Below the pieces are notes generated by a model. It was not told where the DNA came from. It worked only from the letters and a program-made list of their open reading frames with translations, and ran no database searches. The translations under genes and the position numbers were made by a program. Of a stretch of 52,031 bases of DNA, positions 8,470 through 16,766 are shown one piece after another (within the stretch, counting starts at the first letter, position 1; every line of letters begins with the position of its first letter). This stretch comes from Bacteriovorax sp. UBA1852 (lineage in GTDB: Bacteria; Bdellovibrionota; Bacteriovoracia; Bacteriovoracales; Bacteriovoracaceae). Location: positions 1 through 52,031 of the forward strand of contig DDIK01000030.1 in assembly GCA_002338505.1 (NCBI GenBank), read 5' to 3'.

Positions 8470-8551
8470 AGACCAAATTTTAATGATTGCGGGAGCTGTC
8501 GCCATCATTATAACAATTGTAGTAACTTATTATTTTAGATTTAACTCATAA
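8462..8551 (+). CDS. 29-residue single-pass membrane microprotein
   Basis: ATG at 8462 opens a 29-codon frame (MDKDQILMIAGAVAIII...) ending in TAA at 8549-8551. Residues 7-25 are an uninterrupted hydrophobic segment flanked by an acidic N-terminus and a basic/aromatic C-terminus (YYFRFNS), typical of a one-helix membrane peptide. The start overlaps the receiver-like gene, and the stop is 11 bases before the parvulin ATG, so it sits inside an operon. Possible role: membrane partner of the receiver-like protein. This is inference from position only. Confidence 0.5.
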   Translation: MDKDQILMIAGAVAIIITIVVTYYFRFNS

Positions 8552-8562
8552 AGGAGACTGTC

Positions 8563-8835
8563 ATGGATAAAATTTCTTGCCAGCATATTTTAGTCGATCA
8601 TGAATACGAAATTAACGACATAAAAAAGAAACTTGAAGATGGCGTAAGTTTTGAGCAATGTGCAAAAGACTTTTCAAATTGTCCTTCTGGTAGCGAAGGT
8701 GGAAGTCTTGGTTCTTTTGGAAAAGGAATGATGGTTGCGCCTTTTGAAAAAGCTGCATTTGAGTTGGAAGTAGGGCAAGTCTCTGATTCTGTTCAAACTC
8801 AATTTGGTTATCATCTTATTAAGAGAGTTGAATAG
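8563..8835 (+). CDS. Stand-alone parvulin-type peptidyl-prolyl isomerase
   Basis: A single PpiC/rotamase domain of 90 residues with no signal peptide, so probably cytoplasmic, as E. coli PpiC is. Signatures: CQHILVDHEYE at the N-terminus, FEQCAKDFSNCPSGSEGGSLGSFGKGMM in the middle (the S/GG-LG loop), and VQTQFGYHLIKR at the C-terminus with the conserved FGYHLI. AAAGGAG is 6 bases upstream of the ATG. Parvulins catalyse cis-trans isomerisation of peptidyl-proline bonds; the client here is unknown. Confidence 0.9.
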   Translation: MDKISCQHILVDHEYEINDIKKKLEDGVSFEQCAKDFSNCPSGSEGGSLGSFGKGMMVAPFEKAAFELEVGQVSDSVQTQFGYHLIKRVE

Positions 8836-8838
8836 TCG

Positions 8839-9195
8839 CTATTTGCAATGCTTTGAAGTAACGCTATATCTTCTTTGATCAAGATTTGTCATAAGACAGC
8901 TTGGAATATTTTCAAGGGTATTTTCATATATTTTAAAGAGTATATCCTCACACTCTGTCACGTCGAGTATGAGATTTTCTTTATCTCCTGAGTAATGTTC
9001 TAGCGCCACCATGTTGATAAAGCCTTGGCAGTCGACGGTGACTTTTTCAAAATCTCTATTTACGATTTCAAAAATATACTCCATATCAGTTCTCTTAAAC
9101 TCTTCAACATCAATATGATAGACCTGAGAGTAAACAGATTGAACAAGAATAGCTGACGTAATTAGTTGCTTTATTAAGCGGCAAAAATTTCCCAT
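8839..9195 (-). CDS. Small secreted protein of unknown function
   Basis: Not recognised. The 118-residue protein begins with a signal-peptide-like stretch (RLIKQLITSAILVQSVYS, cleavage likely after VYS), so it is probably exported. Four cysteines in the mature part (VDCQ, TECED, PSCLM, KHCK) could form two disulphides. No Shine-Dalgarno is visible before the ATG and no upstream in-frame start exists before the previous stop, so the start is the only reasonable one but is weak. It ends four bases from the convergent parvulin gene. Confidence 0.5.
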   Translation of the reverse strand: MGNFCRLIKQLITSAILVQSVYSQVYHIDVEEFKRTDMEYIFEIVNRDFEKVTVDCQGFINMVALEHYSGDKENLILDVTECEDILFKIYENTLENIPSCLMTNLDQRRYSVTSKHCK

Positions 9196-9229
9196 AAGGG
9201 GATATCGGTCAACAAAAATTTAACTGAAG

Positions 9230-10558
9230 TTATTCTTCGCTTAGTGAGTCTAGTATCGGATCTTTAGGCCCTAGAAGATATTCATCAATACCTAAGGGGT
9301 TGAAAATAAAGTCAGGAACTCTCACTCTATAGTAAATACCTTTTTCAAGATTTTGAGTTTTAACAATATTTGTCTTCGACGCTATCGTTGAGTGAACTGC
9401 TCCAGCATCGTATGGAATGAAGAGGTCGTAGCGTTTTTGTTTCTCTAGAAAGTAGTTAACTATATATGAGCGTAGCTCATCAATTTGAACTTTATCAAAT
9501 GATGAAATAACAAAACTATTTGGGTGGGCCCTTCTAATTATTTTTGCTCTCATAGGATCGTTGAGCTTATCGAGTTTATTAAAAATAATAATCTTTTCTT
9601 TGTCCTCAACACCTAGTTCTTTCAAAACGTTGTGAGTAACTTCAAGATGTTTCTCGTAATTTGGATCGCTTACATCACAGACTATCATTAAAAGGTCTGC
9701 CTCAAGAGCAGATTCAAGTGTCGTTTTAAAACCATCAATAAGTGTATTTGGAAGATTTGATAGGAACCCAACTGTATCAATCAGAATCATCGGAGGTTTT
9801 GTATCAGGGTTAAGCATTCTAAAAGTAGAGTCAAGTGTTGCAAATAACTTATCTTCTTCTAAAACGTCTACGCGACACAGTCGGTTCATCAGCGATGATT
9901 TACCCGCATTTGTATATCCTACGAGAGCCGTTGTAATGGCTTTCTTACTTCTTCTCTTACGTTGCTCAATTCTACTTTTTTCAACATTCTTTAATTCATT
10001 TTTAAGAAATTCAATACGACTTCTAATAATTCTTCTATCGAGCTCAATTTGTTGTTCACCTTCACCACCCATGACACCAACGCCACCTCTTTGACGACCA
10101 AGGTGACCCCAGAAGCCAGCAAGGCGTGGAAGGATATAACCTAGTCGAGCAATTTCAATTTGGATTCGCGACTCTTTAGTTCTCGCGTGTTCCGAGAAGA
10201 TCTCTAGAATTATGTGACAACGATCTATGACTGATAGATTTGTAAGTTTTTTTATATTTCTAATTTGACTAGCTGTTAATTCACAATCAAATACAAGAAG
10301 TTTTGAATCTTCATTCTTTGCGATCTCAGCTATTTCTTCAATTTTTCCCTTGCCTAAAATATAGGCAGGATCAATTGATTTCTTATTCTGAATATGTTCA
10401 GTACCCGCTTCGATACCAAGAGTTCCTAGAAGTTCACGAAGTTCTAAAAGACTTCGATTCGTTTCTTTCTCGGTGGAGTGCTCTTTGAAACTAGGGCAAA
10501 CGAGAGAGACTAGGGTTGCTTTTTCGGTACGAGAAATATGAAATTCATTATCAAGCAT
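9230..10558 (-). CDS. hflX: Ribosome-associated GTPase HflX
   Basis: HflX is a GTPase that splits and rescues stalled ribosomes under stress. The 442-residue protein shows the N-terminal HflX domain (DPAYILGKGKIEEI; LVFDCELTASQIRNI), the glycine-rich linker GFWGHLGRQRGGVGVMGGEGE (about 148-168), then the G domain: G1 GYTNAGKSS (214-222), G3 DTVGF (261-265) and G4 NKLD (327-330). The C-terminal extension after residue 360 is normal for the family. It overlaps the panC end by eight bases, so it is the last gene of the coaBC-panC-hflX unit. Confidence 0.96.
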   Translation of the reverse strand: MLDNEFHISRTEKATLVSLVCPSFKEHSTEKETNRSLLELRELLGTLGIEAGTEHIQNKKSIDPAYILGKGKIEEIAEIAKNEDSKLLVFDCELTASQIRNIKKLTNLSVIDRCHIILEIFSEHARTKESRIQIEIARLGYILPRLAGFWGHLGRQRGGVGVMGGEGEQQIELDRRIIRSRIEFLKNELKNVEKSRIEQRKRRSKKAITTALVGYTNAGKSSLMNRLCRVDVLEEDKLFATLDSTFRMLNPDTKPPMILIDTVGFLSNLPNTLIDGFKTTLESALEADLLMIVCDVSDPNYEKHLEVTHNVLKELGVEDKEKIIIFNKLDKLNDPMRAKIIRRAHPNSFVISSFDKVQIDELRSYIVNYFLEKQKRYDLFIPYDAGAVHSTIASKTNIVKTQNLEKGIYYRVRVPDFIFNPLGIDEYLLGPKDPILDSLSEE

Positions 10559-11405
10559 TTATTTTCACCAGTGTATTATCAATTAGTCTTGTGTTTCCAA
10601 ATCTCATCGCACCAGCAATGACAACTTCGCATGTGTCATTTGATACGGGACTGAGATTTGAGCTGTCTAGAATATGAAAGTAATCAACATTACTTTCTTT
10701 GTTATATATTTTTGTTTTCTTCATTGCTTCACTTATACCACTTTCTTTTACCAGTTGTTCTAAATTCTTAATACGTTTAGGAAGTGTTAAGGCTTGTAGC
10801 CTTTCATCTACGTTCAAATACTTATTTCGACTACTTAATGCAAGACCGTCTTCGTCTCTAATAATATCAATGAGATGAATATCAACAGGAAGTAATAGGT
10901 CTTTGACGAGTTTTCGAATAATAAGAGTTTGCTGAAAGTCTTTTAGCCCAAAGTAGGCTCTCTTAGCTTTTGTAAGTGAGAAAAGTTGATAAACAACTGT
11001 ACACACACCATCAAAGTGGCCTGGGCGATTTAGACCACAGAGCGTGTTATCTAGGCCCTTGACAGATATAACTGTATTGAAGTTAGCCGGATATACTTCT
11101 TCTACTGAGGAAGGAGCAAATATGATGAGTTCATTATCTTTATTCTTGAGTAGTTCTTCCAGTGAAGAAATTCTTGAGATATCGTCATCAAGTGTTCTAG
11201 GGTACTTTTGGAAGTCTTCATTTGGACCAAATTGTTTTGGGTTAACAAAAATGGTAACGATTGTGACTTCATTATTTAAGAGTGAAGCTTCGACAAGTTT
11301 TAGGTGACCATCATGTAAGTTGCCCATTGTAGGGACGATGCCTATCTCTTTGTCGCACTTATTTGAAAAGCTTAGTATCTCTTCTCTTGATCGAATGACT
11401 TTCAT
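10551..11405 (-). CDS. panC: Pantothenate synthetase PanC
   Basis: PanC makes pantothenate from pantoate, beta-alanine and ATP in the cytoplasm. The 284-residue length is typical. The ATP-binding motif PTMGNLHDGH is at residues 25-34, FVNPKQFGPNEDF follows, then FGLKDFQQTLIIRKL and DEDGLALSSRN (KMSKS-like loop). Its start overlaps the coaBC stop by four bases (ATGA). Its product feeds CoaX, encoded 2 kb away. Confidence 0.97.
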   Translation of the reverse strand: MKVIRSREEILSFSNKCDKEIGIVPTMGNLHDGHLKLVEASLLNNEVTIVTIFVNPKQFGPNEDFQKYPRTLDDDISRISSLEELLKNKDNELIIFAPSSVEEVYPANFNTVISVKGLDNTLCGLNRPGHFDGVCTVVYQLFSLTKAKRAYFGLKDFQQTLIIRKLVKDLLLPVDIHLIDIIRDEDGLALSSRNKYLNVDERLQALTLPKRIKNLEQLVKESGISEAMKKTKIYNKESNVDYFHILDSSNLSPVSNDTCEVVIAGAMRFGNTRLIDNTLVKINA

Positions 11406-12637
11406 CGTTGTAATTCCTCAAGGATTTTTTCAGGAAGGAATGATTTATTCATTGTTACTTCATTGGTGACTTTTCCATCTTTAAAGAATGTGTACTCACA
11501 TTGATCAACATTAAAGCCCTTTTGTGTTGAGCCGTCACTACCAGAATGAACTTTTGTTCCAACAAGCAGATCTACCTTCTTTCTCATCCACTTTTCATTG
11601 AGTGTTTGAAAATTAACGAGTGTTTCCGCGGCAAATCCCACTACCTTTGTTGAAGGAGATTTATTTTCAAGTACAAACTTTAAAACGTCTGGAGACTGAG
11701 TGAAACTAAGACTATTTGCTAGTTTTGCCTTCTTAAGCTTTTCAGAGCTTGCTTCAAATTCAAGATCACTTATGGCCGCAGATGAGACATAGAGATTACA
11801 AGTTTTGAGAAGAGCCTCAACTTCTTTTAGCATGTCACGAGTTGTTCTTACTCGTACGAGATTATATCTAGGGTTTTCAATAAAGTGATCCAACTCTTTA
11901 AGGGCATTTTGTCCTGCTACAACAGTTACATCAAAACCAAGAGAGAGGTATTTCTTTGCAAGCTGATAGCCTGTTTTTCCTGATGAAGGATTCGTAACAT
12001 ATCTGACGGGATCAATTGGTGCGATCGTTGCACCTGTTGTAATGAGAATCTTCTTAGAGAGAAGTCGGCTTTTTGCAATCGTTGTTTCAATAAGATCTTT
12101 TGCAACTTCAACTTCTTGCACTTTTCCTTCGCCATTTTCTTTGCATACAAGTTCTCCAGAAATTGGAGGGCATATGAAAGTATCATTAGTTTTATCAATT
12201 CTTGAAAGAAGGTCTAAGTTTTCTTTTGTTATGGGATGGCGATACATCAATGTATTCATTGCCGGAAAAATAATAGTTGGTTTATGTTCTTTCTTTGCTA
12301 AGAAAATTCCACCAAGGAGGTCTTCACAACGACCAAAAGCGAGATTGCTAATAGTATTTGCTGACGCTGGATAAATGACAAGTTTCTCAAGCCAATTTGC
12401 GAGCTCAACATGAAGTACCTTTGAATTCATTTCGTCTGTTTTTTCGAGGTTAAAGTCATCGAGAGGACCGTAGACTTTTTCGGCACCTAGATAAGTGAAC
12501 ATTTCGGGCTTTAAAAAATTCAGGGCGCCCTTTGTTAAAACTACTCGAACACAATGGCCTTCTTTTAGAAGACTTCTTAAGAGATCGAAAGATTTATAGC
12601 AGGCAATTGAGCCAGATACAGCAAGTAGTATATTCAT
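11402..12637 (-). CDS. coaBC: Bifunctional CoaBC (phosphopantothenoylcysteine synthetase/decarboxylase)
   Basis: CoaBC joins cysteine to 4'-phosphopantothenate and decarboxylates the product to phosphopantetheine. The frame opens at 12664, but ATG at 12637 is preferred because it begins MNILLAVSGSIACYKS, the usual flavoprotein start, with AGGAAAAGG just upstream. The CoaC half shows YPASANTISNLAFGRCEDLL and the PAMNTLMYRHP substrate clamp. The CoaB half begins at about residue 195 with ILITTGATIAPIDPVRYVTN, followed by NPSSGKTGYQLAKKY, SAAISDLE and a KLKKAK loop. First gene of a three-gene unit with panC and hflX. Confidence 0.96.
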   Translation of the reverse strand: MNILLAVSGSIACYKSFDLLRSLLKEGHCVRVVLTKGALNFLKPEMFTYLGAEKVYGPLDDFNLEKTDEMNSKVLHVELANWLEKLVIYPASANTISNLAFGRCEDLLGGIFLAKKEHKPTIIFPAMNTLMYRHPITKENLDLLSRIDKTNDTFICPPISGELVCKENGEGKVQEVEVAKDLIETTIAKSRLLSKKILITTGATIAPIDPVRYVTNPSSGKTGYQLAKKYLSLGFDVTVVAGQNALKELDHFIENPRYNLVRVRTTRDMLKEVEALLKTCNLYVSSAAISDLEFEASSEKLKKAKLANSLSFTQSPDVLKFVLENKSPSTKVVGFAAETLVNFQTLNEKWMRKKVDLLVGTKVHSGSDGSTQKGFNVDQCEYTFFKDGKVTNEVTMNKSFLPEKILEELQR

Positions 12638-12697
12638 AATTCCTTTTCCTGACTTATCGCACAACGTGTTGAAATTGTAAAACTTTAACTCTTTACT

Positions 12698-12727
12698 TTG
12701 ACATATTTTAGTCTACTGTTCTATTAT
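12698..12727 (+). promoter_or_regulatory. sigma-70-type promoter for the 12758 gene
   Basis: TTGACA (12698-12703) and TATTAT (12722-12727) are separated by 18 bases, about 30 bases upstream of the next plus-strand start. A perfect -35 and a good -10. Confidence 0.65.
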
Positions 12728-12757
12728 TTCCTATCGATAAAAACAATGGAGTTGTAA

Positions 12758-13111
12758 ATGTATTCACTATTAAAAAATCTAATGGTCCTTACTTTCTCAA
12801 TCAGTTCTTTTGCAAATATTGACTGCATTCAGCATATCAATGAGTTGAGGGAAGTAAAATTAGATATGGAGAAAAACCTTAATGAGCAATCAAAGTTTCA
12901 TAATAATCTCACTGATGAACTTAATGGTACTTATGGTGTACTAAGCAGTTGGGAAGGTCAAAGGCTATATATTAGAGTTGGTGGCTTTGACACTCTGAGA
13001 GTATTTGTTAGTCAAGTTGAAGAGAAAACAGAAACTTACGATCAAAAAAAATCAGATAATTTGGAAAAAATTGATGATATTACTTCTGACCTATTGAGAT
13101 GTTTAAAGTAA
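12758..13111 (+). CDS. Small secreted coiled-coil protein of unknown function
   Basis: Not recognised. The N-terminus (MYSLLKNLMVLTFSISSFA) is a signal peptide, probably cut after SFA. The mature part is about 98 residues and mostly helical with heptad-like Leu/Glu/Lys pattern (INELREVKLDMEKNLNEQSK and a C-terminal segment), plus one cysteine near each end that may pair. GGAG lies six bases before the ATG, and a strong promoter is visible at 12698-12727. It is a plus-strand insertion between two minus-strand CoA gene blocks and is followed by a long hairpin. Confidence 0.6.
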   Translation: MYSLLKNLMVLTFSISSFANIDCIQHINELREVKLDMEKNLNEQSKFHNNLTDELNGTYGVLSSWEGQRLYIRVGGFDTLRVFVSQVEEKTETYDQKKSDNLEKIDDITSDLLRCLK

Positions 13112-13129
13112 TTTTCTAATGTATACAAC

Positions 13130-13160
13130 TTAGCGAAGCATAATTGTTATGCTTCGCTAA
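13130..13160. terminator. Perfect 14-bp hairpin after the 12758 gene
   Basis: TTAGCGAAGCATAA (13130-13143) and its exact complement TTATGCTTCGCTAA (13147-13160) surround a three-base loop. It sits 19 bases after the stop at 13111. There is no long T run on either side (only CTTTTC follows on the plus strand), so it may be a weak terminator, an mRNA 3' end stabiliser or a protein-binding site. Confidence 0.5.
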
Positions 13161-13259
13161 AGCTTTTCAAAGTTCTCTGCTAAGGTAAGACGAATCAGAA
13201 CTCTCTGTAATTTTTACCATTCACTTTCACTACTAATCAATTTGTTAGATAGTAGCTAA

Positions 13260-13481
13260 ATGCAATTTATAAAAGTAGAAATTCTCACAGATAAAGATGT
13301 TCAAGATGTGGAAGAAGTTAACGAAGTAATTTTGTTAAATGTATCTCATGTCGTCTCTATTAAACCTATCAACTTGATTTTTAAGTCTCAGGTGCAAAAG
13401 GGTTATTGGATTAGAATGTCTAATGGAAAGAAGTATCGATCTCTAAGTATACCTACTGTACTTAAAGATTTAATTGATTAG
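13260..13481 (+). CDS. Small hypothetical protein
   Basis: Not recognised with confidence. The 73-residue protein reads as a small beta-rich domain (VNEVILLNVSHVVSIKPINL, then WIRMSNGKKYRSL), a pattern reminiscent of FlbD-like or other small sheet proteins in which a strand, a VxSI strand and an xxLxNGxxY strand follow each other. This resemblance is weak. There is no signal peptide and no obvious Shine-Dalgarno before the ATG. The 3' end overlaps the convergent coaX by 12 bases. Confidence 0.45.
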   Translation: MQFIKVEILTDKDVQDVEEVNEVILLNVSHVVSIKPINLIFKSQVQKGYWIRMSNGKKYRSLSIPTVLKDLID

Positions 13482-14141
13482 ATTCAGATATAATTTATTC
13501 AAAGACGTTAATAATAAATTTTTATCCACTACTATATTTCTAGAATCAAAGAACTCTGCCAACTTTCCAGAATCTCCCCCCGTTATGATCACTCTTTGAT
13601 AGTTCTTACAAATTGAGGCGATTGAATTCAAGTAGTTTGAACATGCAAATGAAATGGCCTCTTCAGTATTTTGAGGGATTTCTTGGCCTACTTTTCTATG
13701 CTCTACTTTTGGTAGGTTTCGTCCATTCTTAGCATAGGTATAAAGGAAGTTCTCTATTCCTGGATAGATATATCCACCAAGGTGTCTTTCTTTTTTTATG
13801 AAATCAACAGTGATAAAGCTTCCGGCATCAATGATAGCTGTTGAACAATCATGGCTTTCTTCTTTTAGTGTGGTAGCTATGAGAACACGTCTATCAATTC
13901 CCAGTGTATGTGAGTAATCACTTTTAATTTCTATTTGCTCTAGGTGATCGTTGATATTTTTTAAGTTTAAGAACTCTTCACATGATCTATTTACTGAGCA
14001 GTAGAGGCCTATTGCTGAAGTCGGAATGTCGAGTGGTTCGCTATTAGTTTTATAACTGATATCTTCAAGCTTAGATTGATTGAATCTCGCAATCTTAGTT
14101 CGCGTGTTACCAGAATCAATTATGTAATGATACGGATTCAT
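13470..14141 (-). CDS. coaX: Type III pantothenate kinase CoaX
   Basis: CoaX phosphorylates pantothenate, the first committed CoA step. Type III kinases belong to the ASKHA fold and need a monovalent cation. The 223-residue protein is somewhat shorter than the usual 240-260. It retains the phosphate-1 loop IIDSGNTRTK at the N-terminus, GIDRRVLIAT in the middle, IDAGSFITVDFI (phosphate-2) and ITGGDSG (adenosine motif). No type I or II kinase is present nearby. It overlaps the 3' end of panB by 26 bases, an unusually long coupling. Confidence 0.92.
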   Translation of the reverse strand: MNPYHYIIDSGNTRTKIARFNQSKLEDISYKTNSEPLDIPTSAIGLYCSVNRSCEEFLNLKNINDHLEQIEIKSDYSHTLGIDRRVLIATTLKEESHDCSTAIIDAGSFITVDFIKKERHLGGYIYPGIENFLYTYAKNGRNLPKVEHRKVGQEIPQNTEEAISFACSNYLNSIASICKNYQRVIITGGDSGKLAEFFDSRNIVVDKNLLLTSLNKLYLNLIN

Positions 14142-14946
14142 TTGCTGATATAATCTTTTGATTTGTCTGAGTAAGATAGCTTTGAATTAAGCTCTTTTTA
14201 TAATCAAATAAGTTCGCCACTGGTGTACAAAATTTTGGAGGTTGATTCTTTCCCATTTTAAGAAGGTCATTAATAACAAGAACCTGACCATCTGTTTCAA
14301 GGCCTGCTCCAATGCCGATTGTTGGAATTGTAAGAGCATTTGTAATTTGCTTTGAAAGACCCTTATCAACACATTCTAAAACAATTGAGAAACAGCCAGA
14401 CTTTTCAAGTTTTAGGGCCTGCTCCATAATGAGACTCTTTGCGGCATCAGTTTTGCCGTGAGTATAGTAGCCACCAAGCTCATGAACAGATTGTGGCGTT
14501 AAGCCTATGTGTCCCATGACCGGTACACCTGAGCTTGTTAAAGCTTTTATAATAGAGAGAACCTCACTCGTCGCGCCCTCTAGTTTTAATGAATCAGTCT
14601 TCGTATTTTGAAAGAGCTTAAGACCATTTCTAACTCCATCTTCATGAAGAGAGTAAGTTCCAAATGGCATATCAGTGACAATGAACTTATTGGGTGCGCC
14701 TCTTCGTACTGCTTTAGAAAAGATTTCCATCTCATCAAGGGTTACTTCGACAGTTGTCTCGTAGCCGAGCATAACATTACCTAGGCTATCTCCTACTAAG
14801 AGGAGATCAACATCTGTCTCGTTAAGCATAGTTGCCGTTTGATAGTCATAGCAAGTTAGCATTTGGAGAGCTTTTGAACCAAGAGCGATTTTATTCTTAC
14901 GCAATAATCTCGTATTTAATTTAGGTTTCTGTGTCGATTCAGACAT
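14116..14946 (-). CDS. panB: 3-methyl-2-oxobutanoate hydroxymethyltransferase PanB
   Basis: PanB transfers a hydroxymethyl group from methylene-THF to alpha-ketoisovalerate, giving ketopantoate. The 276-residue protein shows MLTCYDYQTATM, LLVGDSLGNVMLGYETTV (metal-binding Asp), DMPFGTY, VMGHIGLTPQSVHELGGY and IGIGAGLETDGQVLVINDLL, all classic family blocks. Its start shares one base with the stop of the KARI-like reductase upstream (TAATG), and its end overlaps coaX. The direct coupling to the reductase is the key context for that gene. Confidence 0.97.
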   Translation of the reverse strand: MSESTQKPKLNTRLLRKNKIALGSKALQMLTCYDYQTATMLNETDVDLLLVGDSLGNVMLGYETTVEVTLDEMEIFSKAVRRGAPNKFIVTDMPFGTYSLHEDGVRNGLKLFQNTKTDSLKLEGATSEVLSIIKALTSSGVPVMGHIGLTPQSVHELGGYYTHGKTDAAKSLIMEQALKLEKSGCFSIVLECVDKGLSKQITNALTIPTIGIGAGLETDGQVLVINDLLKMGKNQPPKFCTPVANLFDYKKSLIQSYLTQTNQKIISANESVSLHN

Positions 14947-15887
14947 TACTTTAATTTCCTTCCAAACTCTTCGTAGACGCTCTGTAGAGGGTGAGATTCA
15001 AGCTCATTTATTACATTTTTTCGCTCATTTTGGAAATTTATGTTCTGTAGATCGTGAAAAAACTTTTGACTTTGGATGTCATCAAATAATGAGTCTAGTA
15101 ATTCTAACACCTTGGCGCTGAAAATTTTATCTTTCGCCTGTATTCCACCTACTAGGGCATTTGGAGATATCAAATTGAAGAATTCTTTAGGCCCTTTTTC
15201 AATCATAGCATTAGCGATGAGCCTTACTTCGTGCCAGCATTCAATATAAGCAAGCTCTTTAGAGATCCCTCTTTCCAGCATTTTTTCAAAAGCAATCTTT
15301 GCACCAAATGGAATAAGTGAGCAAAGAATTGCTTGCTCGGAAAAGAGATCAGCTTCAGTTTCCTCTTTAAAGCTTCTTTCAAGAATTTCAGTGACCCCTA
15401 GGTCTTTGGCAAGAGTCTTAACATTCTCTATGGTTTCGCTCTGATTATGGCAAATGTGTTCATAACTTAATACAGCAGCTAGGGGAGAGCTCGTTTCATA
15501 ATTATATCTCACTTCACTGGCAATGGCCTTTGGAGCAAGGAGTATGTGATTAAGTTCAGAAAACTTTTGATCAATATTACCATAGTGTACAGAGAAGCCA
15601 TGGGCATAGACTATATTCGCGCCTTCAAGTGCTTTTCTGTATTCTGTTAAGAAATTAAGATGATGATCATCTGGAATAAGAATGAGAATGAAGTCATATA
15701 TTTTAAAATCAATATTTTCTTCATTGAAAACTTTAAGATTAAGTTTCTCTGCTTGTGAATGTGATGAACTCTGAGACCTTAGAAATACATCAACACTGTG
15801 GCCACTGTCCCTAAGATTGAATGCCCATGCCTTACCTTGTGAGCCAAGGCCAATAAGCAATGTCTTTTTCTTATAGTTTTGATTCAT
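14946..15887 (-). CDS. Ketol-acid reductoisomerase-family reductase, probable ketopantoate reductase
   Basis: The 313-residue protein aligns by eye with IlvC along most of its length: LLIGLGSQGKAWAFNLRDSG (dinucleotide fold), AHGFSVHYG (residues 95-103), LLAPK (K120), FKEETEADLFSEQAILC (metal ligands D180, E184), YIECWHEVRLI (E216, E220) and S241. The IlvC loop APKGPG is changed to APKAIA. The R37-S-Q-S-S-S loop suggests NADPH. It is co-translated with panB, no panE is seen, and IlvC is known to reduce ketopantoate as a side activity. I infer that this divergent member is the pantoate-forming reductase. A genuine branched-chain amino acid IlvC is the alternative. Confidence 0.72.
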   Translation of the reverse strand: MNQNYKKKTLLIGLGSQGKAWAFNLRDSGHSVDVFLRSQSSSHSQAEKLNLKVFNEENIDFKIYDFILILIPDDHHLNFLTEYRKALEGANIVYAHGFSVHYGNIDQKFSELNHILLAPKAIASEVRYNYETSSPLAAVLSYEHICHNQSETIENVKTLAKDLGVTEILERSFKEETEADLFSEQAILCSLIPFGAKIAFEKMLERGISKELAYIECWHEVRLIANAMIEKGPKEFFNLISPNALVGGIQAKDKIFSAKVLELLDSLFDDIQSQKFFHDLQNINFQNERKNVINELESHPLQSVYEEFGRKLK

Positions 15888-15938
15888 TATATAAAAGTAA
15901 GTACACTAGAACAAACCTATCGTAAATGTGGAAGTGTC

Positions 15939-16766
15939 ATGGAAGGATTTTTTTATTCATCAGTTGAAGATGTTCAGAGCAAGTATTGGAAATCATTTGT
16001 AAATAAAGGCTTTCTCTTTAATGAAAATTATTTCACAACGATGCTTATTCATAGAGGCAAGATCATATTTGAAGATGGGCATAAATTACGTCTCACAAAG
16101 ACGATGCAATTTATGGAAGTCCCTCATTCAAAAGCAGAGAAAGTACTCGAAGAGATTTTCAGCCTCTGCCATAGCTCGCTACTCAATACGATGGGAAGCA
16201 ATGATAATCTCTATGTGAGAATTAATCTCTATAGGTCTCTCGATAATTCATTAGAGTACTTTATTTGGTCTGAGAAAAAAGACCCACTTCATTCAGAATT
16301 AGTTTTAAGAACTCATGAGTTCTTTCCAAATAAGAATTACCCGAGTTTTATTAAAAAGGCTGATTACGATATTCAATTCAAATTAAGGGAGAAGGTGAAA
16401 AAGCTTGGAGCTGATGATGTTTTATTCATTGATGAGAACAACCGAGTGATTGACCTTGCTACAAGTAATATTGTCTTCATGAAAGGGGATCATTTCTTTT
16501 ATTCTCCAATTATACCAGGAGTTTTTGATGGGATTTGTCTAAATCAATTTATTGGATTAATTCGTGCCCTTAATTATAAAGTGACCTGCGAAGAAATACA
16601 GCTTAAAGATATCAGTAGCTTTGATGGGGCCATAGCGCTAAATTCATTTTCTATCGCTAGACCTATTTTCAAAGTGAATGATTCGGAATATAACTTAGAT
16701 ATAAGCGAAGAAATTATTGAAAAGTTTAATAAGAATATAGGACTAGAATGGATAGAAAGAATTTAA
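15939..16766 (+). CDS. Class IV PLP-dependent aminotransferase/lyase
   Basis: Fold type IV PLP enzyme (branched-chain aminotransferase, D-amino-acid aminotransferase and aminodeoxychorismate lyase family). The frame is open from 15879, but ATG at 15939 (MEGFFYSSVED) has GGAAG four bases upstream and avoids overlap with the divergent gene, giving 275 residues. The PLP lysine is expected in YPSFIKKADYDIQFKLREK, followed by GADDVLFIDENNRVIDLATSNIVF (cofactor loop) and SPIIPGVFDGICLNQFI. Substrate is undecided: PabC-like lyase, DAAT or BCAT. Divergent from the pantothenate genes and followed by yacG and an IMPase-family gene. Confidence 0.8.
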   Translation: MEGFFYSSVEDVQSKYWKSFVNKGFLFNENYFTTMLIHRGKIIFEDGHKLRLTKTMQFMEVPHSKAEKVLEEIFSLCHSSLLNTMGSNDNLYVRINLYRSLDNSLEYFIWSEKKDPLHSELVLRTHEFFPNKNYPSFIKKADYDIQFKLREKVKKLGADDVLFIDENNRVIDLATSNIVFMKGDHFFYSPIIPGVFDGICLNQFIGLIRALNYKVTCEEIQLKDISSFDGAIALNSFSIARPIFKVNDSEYNLDISEEIIEKFNKNIGLEWIERI

